Made by a program: the position numbers and the translations under genes | Notes under the pieces: model-generated | What the model was told of the DNA's origin: nothing | Databases searched by the model: none | Seen by the model: the letters and a program-made list of their open reading frames with translations, nothing else | Origin: Pelagirhabdus alkalitolerans | GTDB taxonomy: Bacteria > Bacillota > Bacilli > Bacillales > Amphibacillaceae | DNA length: 64,000 bases | Direction of reading: 5' to 3' | Assembly: GCF_900096905.1 (NCBI RefSeq) | Contig: NZ_FMYI01000004.1 | Location: 1-64,000 of the forward strand | Shown: positions 35,559-43,957 of the stretch, piece by piece | Position numbering within the stretch: the first letter of the stretch is position 1 | Layout: each line of letters begins with the position of its first letter

Positions 35559-35563
35559 ATACA
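35534..35563 (-). promoter_or_regulatory. Sigma-G-like promoter of pdaA inside the terminator
   Basis: On the minus strand TGTATA (35558-35563) fits the sigma-G -35 consensus (gHATR). After exactly 17 bp, CATGCTA (35534-35540) fits the -10 consensus CATWHTA with one mismatch. The start point would fall in the hairpin loop or early 3' arm, so the sporulation transcript would lack the 5' arm and keep the ribosome site free. The same arrangement occurs in front of yfkD. Confidence 0.6.
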
Positions 35564-35565
35564 TC

Positions 35566-36870
35566 TTATAAAATAATAGCGGCTAACCAACCAAACAAAA
35601 TTAAAGGAATATTAAAATGAATAAACGTTGGCACACACGTATCCCAAACATGGTTGTGTTTCCCATCTGCATTTAGACCAGATGTTGGCCCGAGCGTAGA
35701 ATCACTAGCTGGTGATCCTGCATCACCTAATGCAGCTGAAGTACCAATTAAAGTAGCAATCGCCATCGTTGAAAATCCTGCCGCTAAACCGATCGGAACA
35801 TACAATGCTGCCAGAATCGGAACTGTTGCAAAAGATGAACCGATGCCTAATGTGATTAATAAACCAACAATTAACAACACAAAAGCTACTAATACTTGAT
35901 TCGTTCCTAAGATCTCCTCAGTCGATACAACAAGTGCTTCAATCGCACCAATCTCTTGAAGCAGCTCACCAAATCCTGCCGAAATTAGCATAACAAAGGC
36001 AATCGTGCCCATCATCTTAATCCCCTCAGTCATAACACGTTCACCTTCTCTGAATGGGACAACTAATAAAATAAACATCGTAAACAGACCCGCTAATGCA
36101 CCTAAAATTAATTCTTCAGTCACTAGTTGGACGGTTAATGCAACGACGATCGCAACCAATGTTAAGGCATGTTTAATATTAAATTTCACAGCCTCTTCCT
36201 GTGGTTCAGAAAACATTGGCGCGTAACCTTTATGATGTAAAGTTCTTGGCTTGCGATACGTTATAAATACAGCGATTAAAAGCCCGACGATCATGCCTGT
36301 ACCTGGCAATAACAGAGACATGGCAATTTCACCTATTGAAGCATCTAAACCATTATTCGCCATCCCGCTTTGAATCGTTTGATGAAACATTAAGCCATAC
36401 CCTGCTGGAATCATGACATAAGGTGCTTTTAGACCGAATGTCAATGCCGTCGCTACAGCACGTCGATCCAACTCCATTTGATCAAATAATTTTAATAAAG
36501 GCGGAATAAGTAATGGTATAAACGCTATATGAACCGGTATAACGTTTTGCGATAGTGATGCAATAGCTGCAATCGCCAACACAATCCAAATTCTTTTGTT
36601 CGATAAATGATGTACTAAATGACGAACTAATATAGAGGTGATACCTGTATATGAGATCGCAACTGCAAACGCACCTAACGTAATATAACTCAAGGCCGTA
36701 TTTGATTGCTCACCCATACCACCGACAACAATCTCTAATGTCTCAGCAACCGATAAATTAGCTAATAAACCTGCAATAAAACTTGATAATAGTAGTGCAA
36801 TAAAAACATGAATCCGTAACAAACTAAATATTAGTAAACTCATTACGGAAATCACAACAATCCATTCCAT
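35566..36870 (-). CDS. YuiF-like Na+/H+ antiporter family protein
   Basis: This 434-aa membrane protein has 10-12 hydrophobic segments. The conserved C-terminal family signature GDAGSPASDSTLGPTSGLN precedes WDTCVPTFIHFN, matching the YuiF-type proteins of the Na+/H+ antiporter family. Some family members have been proposed to carry amino acids instead. In a salt-tolerant organism sodium extrusion is plausible. It is transcribed toward pdaA and ends in a terminator that overlaps the pdaA ribosome site. Confidence 0.82.
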   Translation of the reverse strand: MEWIVVISVMSLLIFSLLRIHVFIALLLSSFIAGLLANLSVAETLEIVVGGMGEQSNTALSYITLGAFAVAISYTGITSILVRHLVHHLSNKRIWIVLAIAAIASLSQNVIPVHIAFIPLLIPPLLKLFDQMELDRRAVATALTFGLKAPYVMIPAGYGLMFHQTIQSGMANNGLDASIGEIAMSLLLPGTGMIVGLLIAVFITYRKPRTLHHKGYAPMFSEPQEEAVKFNIKHALTLVAIVVALTVQLVTEELILGALAGLFTMFILLVVPFREGERVMTEGIKMMGTIAFVMLISAGFGELLQEIGAIEALVVSTEEILGTNQVLVAFVLLIVGLLITLGIGSSFATVPILAALYVPIGLAAGFSTMAIATLIGTSAALGDAGSPASDSTLGPTSGLNADGKHNHVWDTCVPTFIHFNIPLILFGWLAAIIL

Positions 36871-36923
36871 TTGTTGACTCCCCTTTTTATCTTTATCGTT
36901 TTACCATACTAAAGTATTGTCGT

Positions 36924-36955
36924 AAAAAAATCAATCCCTTTTAATGGATTGATTT
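36924..36955 (-). terminator. Terminator of the SE1561-family gene
   Basis: AAATCAATCC (36928-36937) pairs with GGATTGATTT (36946-36955), followed on the minus strand by a T run. Confidence 0.8.
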
Positions 36956-36959
36956 AAGT

Positions 36960-37109
36960 TTAGCGTAATTTATTTTCCATATCTTCTATGATCTTTAGTA
37001 ATCGATCAATGTCTTCAACTGAGGTCTCTTCTGGTTCTAATTGATCCAATTGATTAAGAAATGTTTGTAATTGTGTTTTTAATTGATTCACTTTATCTTG
37101 TTGGTTCAT
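36960..37109 (-). CDS. SE1561-family small protein
   Basis: This 49-aa acidic helical protein (begins MNQQDKVNQL, ends DMENKLR) resembles the SE1561 family of short Firmicute proteins of unknown function. The frame is open further upstream, but AAAGGAGACGGTAAC before the ATG at 37109 defines the start. It probably forms a coiled coil. It is divergent from the MscS gene and has its own terminator. Confidence 0.7.
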   Translation of the reverse strand: MNQQDKVNQLKTQLQTFLNQLDQLEPEETSVEDIDRLLKIIEDMENKLR

Positions 37110-37224
37110 GTTACCGTCTCCTTTTTTCAGCACTTTCTCCATCTTACTAAATCCGTTTGTCACTGTCCAGATTTTATTAAATCATGTTATACTATGAATG
37201 GTTTGTTAAGTAGGAGGTATAAAT

Positions 37225-38097
37225 ATGGAATTATCCTGGGAGCGTATAACAGATCTTTTAACAATCATCTTTGAAAATAGTGTGACACAAATTATATTAG
37301 GTGGTTTGATTATTCTCACGCTTGTCCTCGTTTTAAAACGAGTGGTAAGATCTGTTTTATCGAGATCAAAAGTAATGGAAACAAAAGAATCAGACACTGT
37401 TATTTCATTAATTAATTCAATTATAAACTATATAGGCTTAATCGGCTTTTTGTTTTTTGTCTTAAGCGTATTTGGCCTTAATATTGGCAGCATGCTTGCC
37501 GGTGCTGGTGTATTAGGTATTGTCATTGGTTTTGGTGCACAAAGCTTAGTTCAAGATTTACTTGCTGGTGTCTTTATTGTTTATGAGAAACAATTACAAA
37601 AAGGGGACTGGGTAATCGTCAACAGTACTCACGAAGGTTTAGTAGAAGAAATAGGATTCCGCATGTTAAAAATACGTGCCTGGTCGGGTACGATTATTTC
37701 CATCAATAATGGGCAAGTTCAAACAGTTGAAAATTTCAACAAAGATAAAATGCGTATTATTGAAACGATCACAACAAGTTTTTATGAAGATCCAGAACGT
37801 GTAACGGATGTCCTCACGAAAGCATGTGAAGAATTAAATGCTGAACTTCACGAGTATTTAAGAAAAGACTTATCACAAGATCCTATTGAGCCTTTTCGGG
37901 TCATTGGTATGGCTTCATTAAATGATAATTACCGAGGTTATAGTTATATGATCGCTGGTTTAATTGAAGACCTCACCTTTTTCCCAACTTCACGTGCCGT
38001 TAGAGGTATTATCGCAAAATATTTATATAAATATGATATTAAAATGCCAGAGCAACAAGTGCGGACAAGACAAGATAACCATCCCTCTAGTGAATAG
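37225..38097 (+). CDS. Small-conductance mechanosensitive channel, MscS family
   Basis: This 290-aa channel protein has three N-terminal transmembrane segments. The pore-lining TM3 region reads GAGVLGIVIGFGAQSLVQD and leads into the beta domain (GVFIVYEKQLQKGDWV) and an alpha/beta C-terminal domain. MscS channels release solutes on hypo-osmotic shock, relevant to a salt-adapted cell. AGGAGGT precedes the ATG. The stop codon lies in the loop of the terminator that follows. It is similar in size to B. subtilis YkuT/YhdY. Confidence 0.9.
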   Translation: MELSWERITDLLTIIFENSVTQIILGGLIILTLVLVLKRVVRSVLSRSKVMETKESDTVISLINSIINYIGLIGFLFFVLSVFGLNIGSMLAGAGVLGIVIGFGAQSLVQDLLAGVFIVYEKQLQKGDWVIVNSTHEGLVEEIGFRMLKIRAWSGTIISINNGQVQTVENFNKDKMRIIETITTSFYEDPERVTDVLTKACEELNAELHEYLRKDLSQDPIEPFRVIGMASLNDNYRGYSYMIAGLIEDLTFFPTSRAVRGIIAKYLYKYDIKMPEQQVRTRQDNHPSSE

Positions 38098-38105
38098 GGA
38101 TGGTT
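38077..38105. terminator. Bidirectional terminator, mscS/yfkD
   Basis: AACCATCCCT (38077-38086) and AGGGATGGTT (38096-38105) flank the mscS stop codon and abut the yfkD stop. It serves both convergent genes. Confidence 0.75.
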
Positions 38106-38841
38106 AATTTAATTCAATGGCAATGTGTTGATTGATCGGGAGCCATGCCACCATATCTTGTTCAATGATATTTTTAATTACAAGGGATTTTTGACGACCT
38201 TTAGTTTTTAAATAAACATCACCATATTGTAAATGACCCGTTTCTTTAATCGCTCCTGCATACGCTTTAAGCATCTGTCTGTTTTCATTTGCCAAATCAG
38301 CTACTTCTACTTCTGTTCCTTCACCAAAGCGAACACGATCATTAACTGGCAGGTCAATACGCTCTCTTACATCTTCTAACAACATCATCTGAACTTGATC
38401 GGATTGGTCAACTTTTACTTGTAAACCACCGCTAACCTCAACCGTTTCTTCTTGAACATAATGGGCACGATCATTCGTTAATTCATTTTCATTAATGTTT
38501 TGGTAAAGCCAATTGGTTTCTGTATCATCTGATTGATAGTTTAGCACCCAACGACCTAAAAACACCTCACTTCGTGAACCAAAACTAAAAAATGGTTGGT
38601 GAATCGTTGTTTGATTTAATTGGTCGATAAGATAAGGGTTCGTTATCGGCTCATCGATCTCACTTATCACTTCCTTTACCCATTCTTCTTTTTCTACTTC
38701 TTTCGTATCTGTTTTTGGACTTTCTTCTGTATTGAATGATTCAACGGAGATTATCTTTGGCTCATTGTTTGGTTCTGTTTCTGCAAAAACGGATAGTGTT
38801 GGTAATAAGCTAAATAAACACAACAACATAATATATCTCAT
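38104..38841 (-). CDS. yfkD: YfkD-like secreted protein
   Basis: This 245-aa protein has an N-terminal signal peptide (RYIMLLCLFSLLPTLSVFA) and an acidic, Glu-rich mature region. It resembles the YfkD family of Bacillus, whose function is unknown. Conserved stretches include GSRSEVFLGRWVLNYQS and the C-terminal VAWLPINQHIAIEL. The start ATG 38841 follows GGAGG, which lies in the 3' arm of the upstream terminator. Like pdaA it has a sigma-G-like promoter nested there, so a sporulation role is suggested. The yfk synteny continues with yfkHIJ at 44.6-46.2 kb. Confidence 0.75.
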   Translation of the reverse strand: MRYIMLLCLFSLLPTLSVFAETEPNNEPKIISVESFNTEESPKTDTKEVEKEEWVKEVISEIDEPITNPYLIDQLNQTTIHQPFFSFGSRSEVFLGRWVLNYQSDDTETNWLYQNINENELTNDRAHYVQEETVEVSGGLQVKVDQSDQVQMMLLEDVRERIDLPVNDRVRFGEGTEVEVADLANENRQMLKAYAGAIKETGHLQYGDVYLKTKGRQKSLVIKNIIEQDMVAWLPINQHIAIELN

Positions 38842-38890
38842 AAAAAAACCTCCTTCTGGTGTCATTTAGCATGCACCTTCGGAGGTTTTT
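38842..38890 (-). terminator. ABC-permease terminator overlapping the yfkD ribosome site
   Basis: On the minus strand AAAAACCTCC and an inner GGTG pair with CACC and GGAGGTTTTT across the loop GCATGCTAAATGA. The following seven T form the spacer before the yfkD ATG. The 3' arm holds the GGAGG of yfkD, so read-through RNA would sequester it. Confidence 0.8.
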
Positions 38891-38896
38891 TATACC
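38867..38896 (-). promoter_or_regulatory. Sigma-G-like promoter of yfkD inside the terminator
   Basis: GGTATA (38891-38896, read on the minus strand) contains a gHATR match. Exactly 17 bp downstream is CATGCTA (38867-38873). The motif, the spacing and the position in the hairpin loop are the same as in front of pdaA. Confidence 0.55.
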
Positions 38897-38902
38897 AATC
38901 CT

Positions 38903-39580
38903 TTAACCTTTTTCAACGAATCGGTTAAAGTAGTTCTCAAATTGCTCTTGAACAAATGAAATCACAATACAAAGTGGCCAATAAATAAATGCAACAAGGA
39001 CATACATCGTCAATGTATCAAACGCTCGGCCACCTGCAATTTGTGTTCTTTGAAGAAGTTCAGGTACCGTAATCATGGCCGCTAGTGAACTTGCTTTAAC
39101 AAGGTCTAAAAAAATATTTGTAAGCGGCGGTATAGCAATTCGTGCAGCTTGAGGTAAAATCACACCTTTTAACGCTTTAGCATAACTTAAACCTAACGAA
39201 TAACTTGCTTCCCACTGACCCTTCTCAACACTGCTTAAAGCAGATCGATTCACCTCAGCAATGTATGCGGCACTGTTTATACCAAAACCTATAACCGCAG
39301 CTTGAAGTGGCTGAAATTGAATATTGGCATAAGGCAAACCAAAGTAAATAATAAATAGTAAAACAAGAATCGGGGTTCCTCGCATAAAAGAAATATAAAC
39401 ACGTGCTGGATAACGGAGCATTCTTGACTCACTCCGCCTTGCTAAAGCAAGAAACAATCCCAAAACCATACCAACAGCCATACTAAAAAACGATACATAT
39501 ATAGTCATTGGTAACCCTGTTAAAATAAATGGTAAATTTTCAATGGCTAAAGGCAAATCAAAAAATGGTATGATATCCAT
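38903..39580 (-). CDS. Amino-acid ABC transporter permease
   Basis: This 225-aa inner-membrane permease of the His/Glu/Cys uptake family has five transmembrane segments. The EAA loop (EASYSLGLSYAKALKGVILPQAARIAIPP) contacts the ATPase. It follows the binding-protein gene by 24 bp. No ATPase gene follows; the operon ends at the terminator shared with yfkD. The ATPase may be supplied by another locus. The substrate is probably a polar amino acid or cystine. Confidence 0.88.
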   Translation of the reverse strand: MDIIPFFDLPLAIENLPFILTGLPMTIYVSFFSMAVGMVLGLFLALARRSESRMLRYPARVYISFMRGTPILVLLFIIYFGLPYANIQFQPLQAAVIGFGINSAAYIAEVNRSALSSVEKGQWEASYSLGLSYAKALKGVILPQAARIAIPPLTNIFLDLVKASSLAAMITVPELLQRTQIAGGRAFDTLTMYVLVAFIYWPLCIVISFVQEQFENYFNRFVEKG

Positions 39581-39604
39581 TATGCGCCTCCCCCCTAAAT
39601 AATA

Positions 39605-40492
39605 TTACAGATCTAAACCTTCAATTTCTTCAATTTCTCCTTCAGGTTCAGTTGAAGCATCTTCCTCGTAGAAATTGATGGCTAATTCAGATAACGTTCC
39701 ATCTTCTCTCATTTCATCTAATGTTTCATTGATCGCTTCTGTTAATTCATCTTCACCTTCAGGCATCGCGATCGCTTGTTCGGTTGGATGGAACTTTAGA
39801 TCTGGATGAATCATAATATCAAAATCAGGAAAAGCTGCAACACCAAAGGTCGATAAATAATAATCATTAACGACCACATCAGTCTGTTCATTTGATACAT
39901 CACTTAAGTAAGCTTCATTTGAGGCATTTCCATATGTGACGACTTCAGCTCCAAAGTGTTCAGCTATTTGACTATAAATGGTCGTCGCGCCTCCTCCAGC
40001 TCTTTTTCCTTCTAAATCCTCTAGACTATGGATGCCTGAATAATCACTCTCTCTAACGACCATCGTTGAGTAAGAATATTTATAAGGTTCTGAAAAGTTA
40101 AACTGCTCTCTTCTTGAATCCGTTGCTTCGATATCATTAATCGCCACATCAACGCGACCACTATTGATCGCTGGAAGCATTGAATCAATCCCCATAACTT
40201 CAAACTGAACATCTAAACCAAGACGTTCACCAATCTCTTTCATTACTTCTACATCATAGCCTGTTAATTCATCATCATCGTCATAGAATGATGCTGCGAT
40301 GAGTGTACCTGACGTTGCGACGGTAATTTCACCTGCTTCTTGAATCTCTGATAACAGGTGATCACCTATTTCTTCTTGCTCTGTTTCTTCAGATGCTGCT
40401 TCCTCAGATTCAATTGGCTCTTGATCTTCCTCTCCACAAGCAACCAATACCAATAATCCGATGATCAACAAAACCCCTAATTTTTTGAACAT
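39605..40492 (-). CDS. Amino-acid ABC transporter substrate-binding lipoprotein
   Basis: This 295-aa lipoprotein has a signal peptide with the lipobox LVAC near residue 19, then an acidic linker rich in Glu and a family-3 periplasmic-binding fold (ITVATSGTLIAASFYDDDD, GYDVEVMKEIGERLGL, DVAINDIEATDSRREQF). The C-terminal tail (EGEIEEIEGLDL) is unusually acidic. It binds a polar amino acid or cystine for the adjacent permease. Acidic surfaces fit a salt-adapted host. Confidence 0.88.
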   Translation of the reverse strand: MFKKLGVLLIIGLLVLVACGEEDQEPIESEEAASEETEQEEIGDHLLSEIQEAGEITVATSGTLIAASFYDDDDELTGYDVEVMKEIGERLGLDVQFEVMGIDSMLPAINSGRVDVAINDIEATDSRREQFNFSEPYKYSYSTMVVRESDYSGIHSLEDLEGKRAGGGATTIYSQIAEHFGAEVVTYGNASNEAYLSDVSNEQTDVVVNDYYLSTFGVAAFPDFDIMIHPDLKFHPTEQAIAMPEGEDELTEAINETLDEMREDGTLSELAINFYEEDASTEPEGEIEEIEGLDL

Positions 40493-40808
40493 AATTTATT
40501 GTCCCCCATCTTTTTCATAATTTTACTATGTTTAAAAAGATAACAGTTTTCACCAAATAAATCAACCAAAAAACACAATCTGTATTAATAAAATTGTTAC
40601 TTATTGTTATATAACAAAATGATGTTTTCTGAAAATTGTTTTATAAATAAAACAATAATTTTCGTGAAACTATTGTATATTATATCAATCATGCTATCAT
40701 TAAATTATAATAATTTTAATCTAATGAGATTCGTTTTCAATTGACACAATTGGTTTTATTGAATCGTTAATGACATTCATTATCAATTAAAAAGGAGAGT
40801 GGTTAATA
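40493..40808. other. Divergent promoter region with palindromes and Fur-like sites
   Basis: This region lies between the binding-protein gene and the metal ATPase. It holds a 14-bp palindrome TTGTTATATAACAA (40604-40617) and a 10-bp perfect inverted repeat ATTGTTTTAT/ATAAAACAAT with a 2-base loop (40635-40656). A TATAAT box lies near 40707, and two Fur-box-like palindromes are annotated separately. The first two may be operators for the transporter. Confidence 0.5.
40722..40790 (+). promoter_or_regulatory. Two Fur-box-like operators upstream of the metal ATPase
   Basis: TGAGATT-C-GTTTTCA (near 40724-40738) and, on the opposite strand, TGATAAT-G-AATGTCA (near 40771-40786) match the 7-1-7 Fur consensus TGATAAT-N-ATTATCA in 10 and 12 of 14 positions. 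Both are just upstream of the ATPase gene. Fur or a related metal sensor (PerR, Zur) could bind. The imperfect match leaves the regulator open. Confidence 0.5.
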
Positions 40809-42740
40809 GTGACCCCTATATTTAAAATTAATATAAATAATAATCGTATCTATTCTCAATTAAAAAACAAATTAATAACCAGGGTCAAGCCTCATGTTGA
40901 GTTAATCGCTTCAATAGTAAGTGGTTTAATGATTGTAATGGCTTGGGTGTTCCAAGATCAGCTTACTAGTACAGCTTGGATAACAGTTAATTCGCTTGCT
41001 TATATAATTGGTGGTTTTGCAAAAGCAAAAGAAGGGATCACAGATACATGGCAAAATCGCACCTTAAACGTTGAGCTTTTAATGATTATTGCGGCAATTG
41101 GGGCTGCAACAATTGGATACTGGACAGAAGGCGCTATTCTCATCTTTATTTTTTCATTATCAGGAGCTATGGAAACTTATACGATGCAAAAAAGCGAGAA
41201 AGATTTATCTGCATTGATGCAATTACAACCTGATACAGCTACTAGAATTGTAAATGGTGAAGAGGAAGTTGTGTCCGTTGATAAATTAGGTATTGGAGAC
41301 CGGATTAGTATTAAAGCTGGTGAGAAGATAGCAGCAGATGGTCAGATTAAAGAAGGGTATTCGACCATTGATGAAAGTGCGCTAACAGGGGAGTCGATCC
41401 CCGTAACCAAAACAGTGAGTGATACAGTATTCACAGGAACGATTAATACAAATGGTGCACTAATAGTTGAAGTCACAACTCAAGCGAGTGAATCTTTCGT
41501 TCAAAAAATCATGCAACTTGTTCGAGACGCACAAAATGACAAGTCACCTACTCAACGGTTCATTGAAAAATTTGAAAATATTTATGTGAAGTCTGTTTTA
41601 ATCTTTGTTGCGCTTATGATGTTTATTCCACATTATGCGCTAGGGTGGAGTTGGACGGATACAATCTATCGAGCGATGATCTTACTTGTTGTCGCTTCAC
41701 CATGTGCGCTTGTTGCATCTATATCACCTGCTACACTATCTGCTATATCAAACGGGGCTAGACATGGCATTTTATTTAAGAGTGGCATTCACCTCGAGAA
41801 CTTAGAACGTATTAAAGCTGTTGCATTTGATAAAACAGGTACTTTAACCATCGGTAAACCTACCGTTACAAACTTTATTTCAAAAGATTCTGAAGCAACT
41901 AATATGTTGCTTAATGTAGCTAAAATTATTGAATCAAAATCTTCTCATCCCCTTGCAGAGGCGATTGTCCGTTATGTTAACGATGAAGCAGAGACAGTAC
42001 AGTCCTTAACGATTACAGATATAATTGAAGAAACCGGAAAAGGCATGCGCGCAACCATCGATGACGATGTCTATACAATCGGTAGCCATAAACTGATTTT
42101 AGAACACGAAGAAGCAGACTGGTATCACACGTGGCGCGACCAATGGACAGATCAAGCTAAAACACTTGTCTACCTTGCTAAAAACCACCAAATCGTTGGC
42201 CTATTTGCATTAAAAGATACGATTCGTGAAGATACACTCGATGCAATTAAACAATTTAAACAGAGTGGTATGCATACGGTTATGCTGACAGGTGATACAG
42301 AAGGAACGGCAAAAGCAATTGCTGAAGAATCAAATATTGATGATTATAGAGCTGAATGTATGCCGAATGATAAAGTTGAAGCACTCAAAGCGTTACAATC
42401 TACGTATAAACATGTATTAATGATTGGCGATGGGATTAATGATGCTCCCGCACTCGCTACAGCCGATATAGGTGTCGCAATGGGAGCTGGAACAGACGTT
42501 GCACTTGAAACAGCTGATATCGTTTTAATTAAAAATAAATTAGAAAAGATGATTCATGCCCACAACTTATCTCGAAAAATGAATCGCATCATTAAACAAA
42601 ATATTGTCTTTTCTGTTAGTGTGATTGTGCTTTTAATTATCACAAACTTCCTGCAAATTATTAATTTACCTTTAGGTGTGATTGGTCATGAGGGAAGTAC
42701 AATACTCGTCATATTAAATGGTCTGCGTATGTTGAAATAA
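40809..42740 (+). CDS. P1B-4-type metal-exporting ATPase (PfeT/FrvA/ZosA-like)
   Basis: This 643-aa heavy-metal P-type ATPase has no N-terminal metal-binding domain. It has the actuator motif TGES, the transmembrane metal motif SPC (VVASPCALVAS), phosphorylation site DKTGT, HP dipeptide (SSHPLAEA), hinge GDGINDAPA and the TM8 motif HEGST near the C-terminus. SPC plus HEGS/T marks the P1B-4 class. Firmicute members export Fe(II) (PfeT, FrvA) and are controlled by PerR or Fur. The start is GTG at 40809, 11 nt after AAGGAG. Fur-like boxes upstream support a role in iron efflux, though Zn or Co transport cannot be excluded. Confidence 0.85.
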   Translation: MTPIFKININNNRIYSQLKNKLITRVKPHVELIASIVSGLMIVMAWVFQDQLTSTAWITVNSLAYIIGGFAKAKEGITDTWQNRTLNVELLMIIAAIGAATIGYWTEGAILIFIFSLSGAMETYTMQKSEKDLSALMQLQPDTATRIVNGEEEVVSVDKLGIGDRISIKAGEKIAADGQIKEGYSTIDESALTGESIPVTKTVSDTVFTGTINTNGALIVEVTTQASESFVQKIMQLVRDAQNDKSPTQRFIEKFENIYVKSVLIFVALMMFIPHYALGWSWTDTIYRAMILLVVASPCALVASISPATLSAISNGARHGILFKSGIHLENLERIKAVAFDKTGTLTIGKPTVTNFISKDSEATNMLLNVAKIIESKSSHPLAEAIVRYVNDEAETVQSLTITDIIEETGKGMRATIDDDVYTIGSHKLILEHEEADWYHTWRDQWTDQAKTLVYLAKNHQIVGLFALKDTIREDTLDAIKQFKQSGMHTVMLTGDTEGTAKAIAEESNIDDYRAECMPNDKVEALKALQSTYKHVLMIGDGINDAPALATADIGVAMGAGTDVALETADIVLIKNKLEKMIHAHNLSRKMNRIIKQNIVFSVSVIVLLIITNFLQIINLPLGVIGHEGSTILVILNGLRMLK

Positions 42741-42743
42741 TCT

Positions 42744-42775
42744 AACCACACACATCCCTGTTGATGTGTGTGGTT
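42744..42775 (+). terminator. Metal ATPase terminator
   Basis: AACCACACACATC pairs with GATGTGTGTGGTT, followed by ATTTG on the plus strand. It ends the ATPase transcript. Confidence 0.75.
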
Positions 42776-42865
42776 ATTTGTATGCTTCATCACAAGCATA
42801 TTAGATGATTTATGAACGATAAGACGTGTATAGTTGACTAAAAAAGGAAGAAAGTTGGTGACACA

Positions 42866-43921
42866 ATGGAAAATTATAAAATAAATCCTGACAATGGATT
42901 AGAATTTGGTATTTATACCTTAGGCGATCATTTGCCAAACCCACACACAAACGAACGACCTTCAGCTCAAAATAGACTGCGGGAATTAGTTGAGTACGCT
43001 AAGTTAGCAGATCAAGCAGGACTTGATTTTTTCAGCGTTGGCGAAAGCCATCAATCTTATTTTGCTACCCAAGCCCATAGTGTCGTATTAAGTGCCATCG
43101 CACAAGCGACCGAACAAATCAAGATCGGAAGCTCATCTACGATTATCAGTACTTCCGATCCCGTCCGTGTTTTTGAAGATTTTGCAACGATTGATCTTCT
43201 ATCCGGTGGAAGAACGGAAATCGTCGCTGGACGTGCGTCTCGGATCGGGCTTTTTAATTTGTTAGGTTATGATTTAAATGATTACGAAGCGTTATTTGAA
43301 GAAAAATTTGAATTATTGAATCAAATCAATCAACAAGACGTCGTGAACTGGGAAGGTGAATTTAGAGCACCCCTAAAAAACGCAGAGATTCTTCCAAGAC
43401 CTGTAGGCGGTTCGTTACCGATTTGGCGAGCAGTTGGCGGAACACCAGCAAGTGCGATTAAAGCAGGTAGACTGGGTGTGCCAATGTTTATGGCGCATTT
43501 AGGGGGGCCTGTATCCGTTTTTAAACAGACCATTGATGCATACAGACAAGCATTAACTCAAAGCGGATTTGATCCATCAACAAAGCCTGTTGCAACTGCC
43601 GGGTTTTTCTATGCAGCGGAAACGTCACAACAAGCACTGAGAGATCTGTATCCTCACATTAACGAGGGGATGAAGCGAACAAATGGACAAGGTTTTCCGA
43701 AGCAACACTTCGCTCAAGGTGTTGATCCCAAAAATGTCATGAATATCGGTAGTCCTCAAGAAATTATTGAAAAAATCTTGTATCAACATGAGCAATTTAA
43801 TCATCAACGCTATATCGCTCAAATCGATTTTGGCGGCATGCCATTTGATCAACTACAACGTAACATCGAGCTAATCGGAACTGAAATTTTACCAGCAGTG
43901 AAAAAATACACTAAAAAATAA
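42866..43921 (+). CDS. LLM-class flavin-dependent monooxygenase
   Basis: This 351-aa TIM-barrel protein is of the bacterial-luciferase-like type. Family landmarks are FGIYTLGDH, DFFSVGESH, the FMN-contact region IKIGSSSTIISTSDPVRVFEDF and the segment GGRTEIVAGRASRIGLF. It uses reduced FMN and O2 to oxidise an unknown substrate. The gene downstream encodes an NAD(P)H-dependent FMN reductase, so the two form a two-component monooxygenase. No metabolic gene nearby identifies the substrate. Confidence 0.88.
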   Translation: MENYKINPDNGLEFGIYTLGDHLPNPHTNERPSAQNRLRELVEYAKLADQAGLDFFSVGESHQSYFATQAHSVVLSAIAQATEQIKIGSSSTIISTSDPVRVFEDFATIDLLSGGRTEIVAGRASRIGLFNLLGYDLNDYEALFEEKFELLNQINQQDVVNWEGEFRAPLKNAEILPRPVGGSLPIWRAVGGTPASAIKAGRLGVPMFMAHLGGPVSVFKQTIDAYRQALTQSGFDPSTKPVATAGFFYAAETSQQALRDLYPHINEGMKRTNGQGFPKQHFAQGVDPKNVMNIGSPQEIIEKILYQHEQFNHQRYIAQIDFGGMPFDQLQRNIELIGTEILPAVKKYTKK

Positions 43922-43957
43922 AGATGAAACACATTATTCAGAACAGGAGTGATGATC

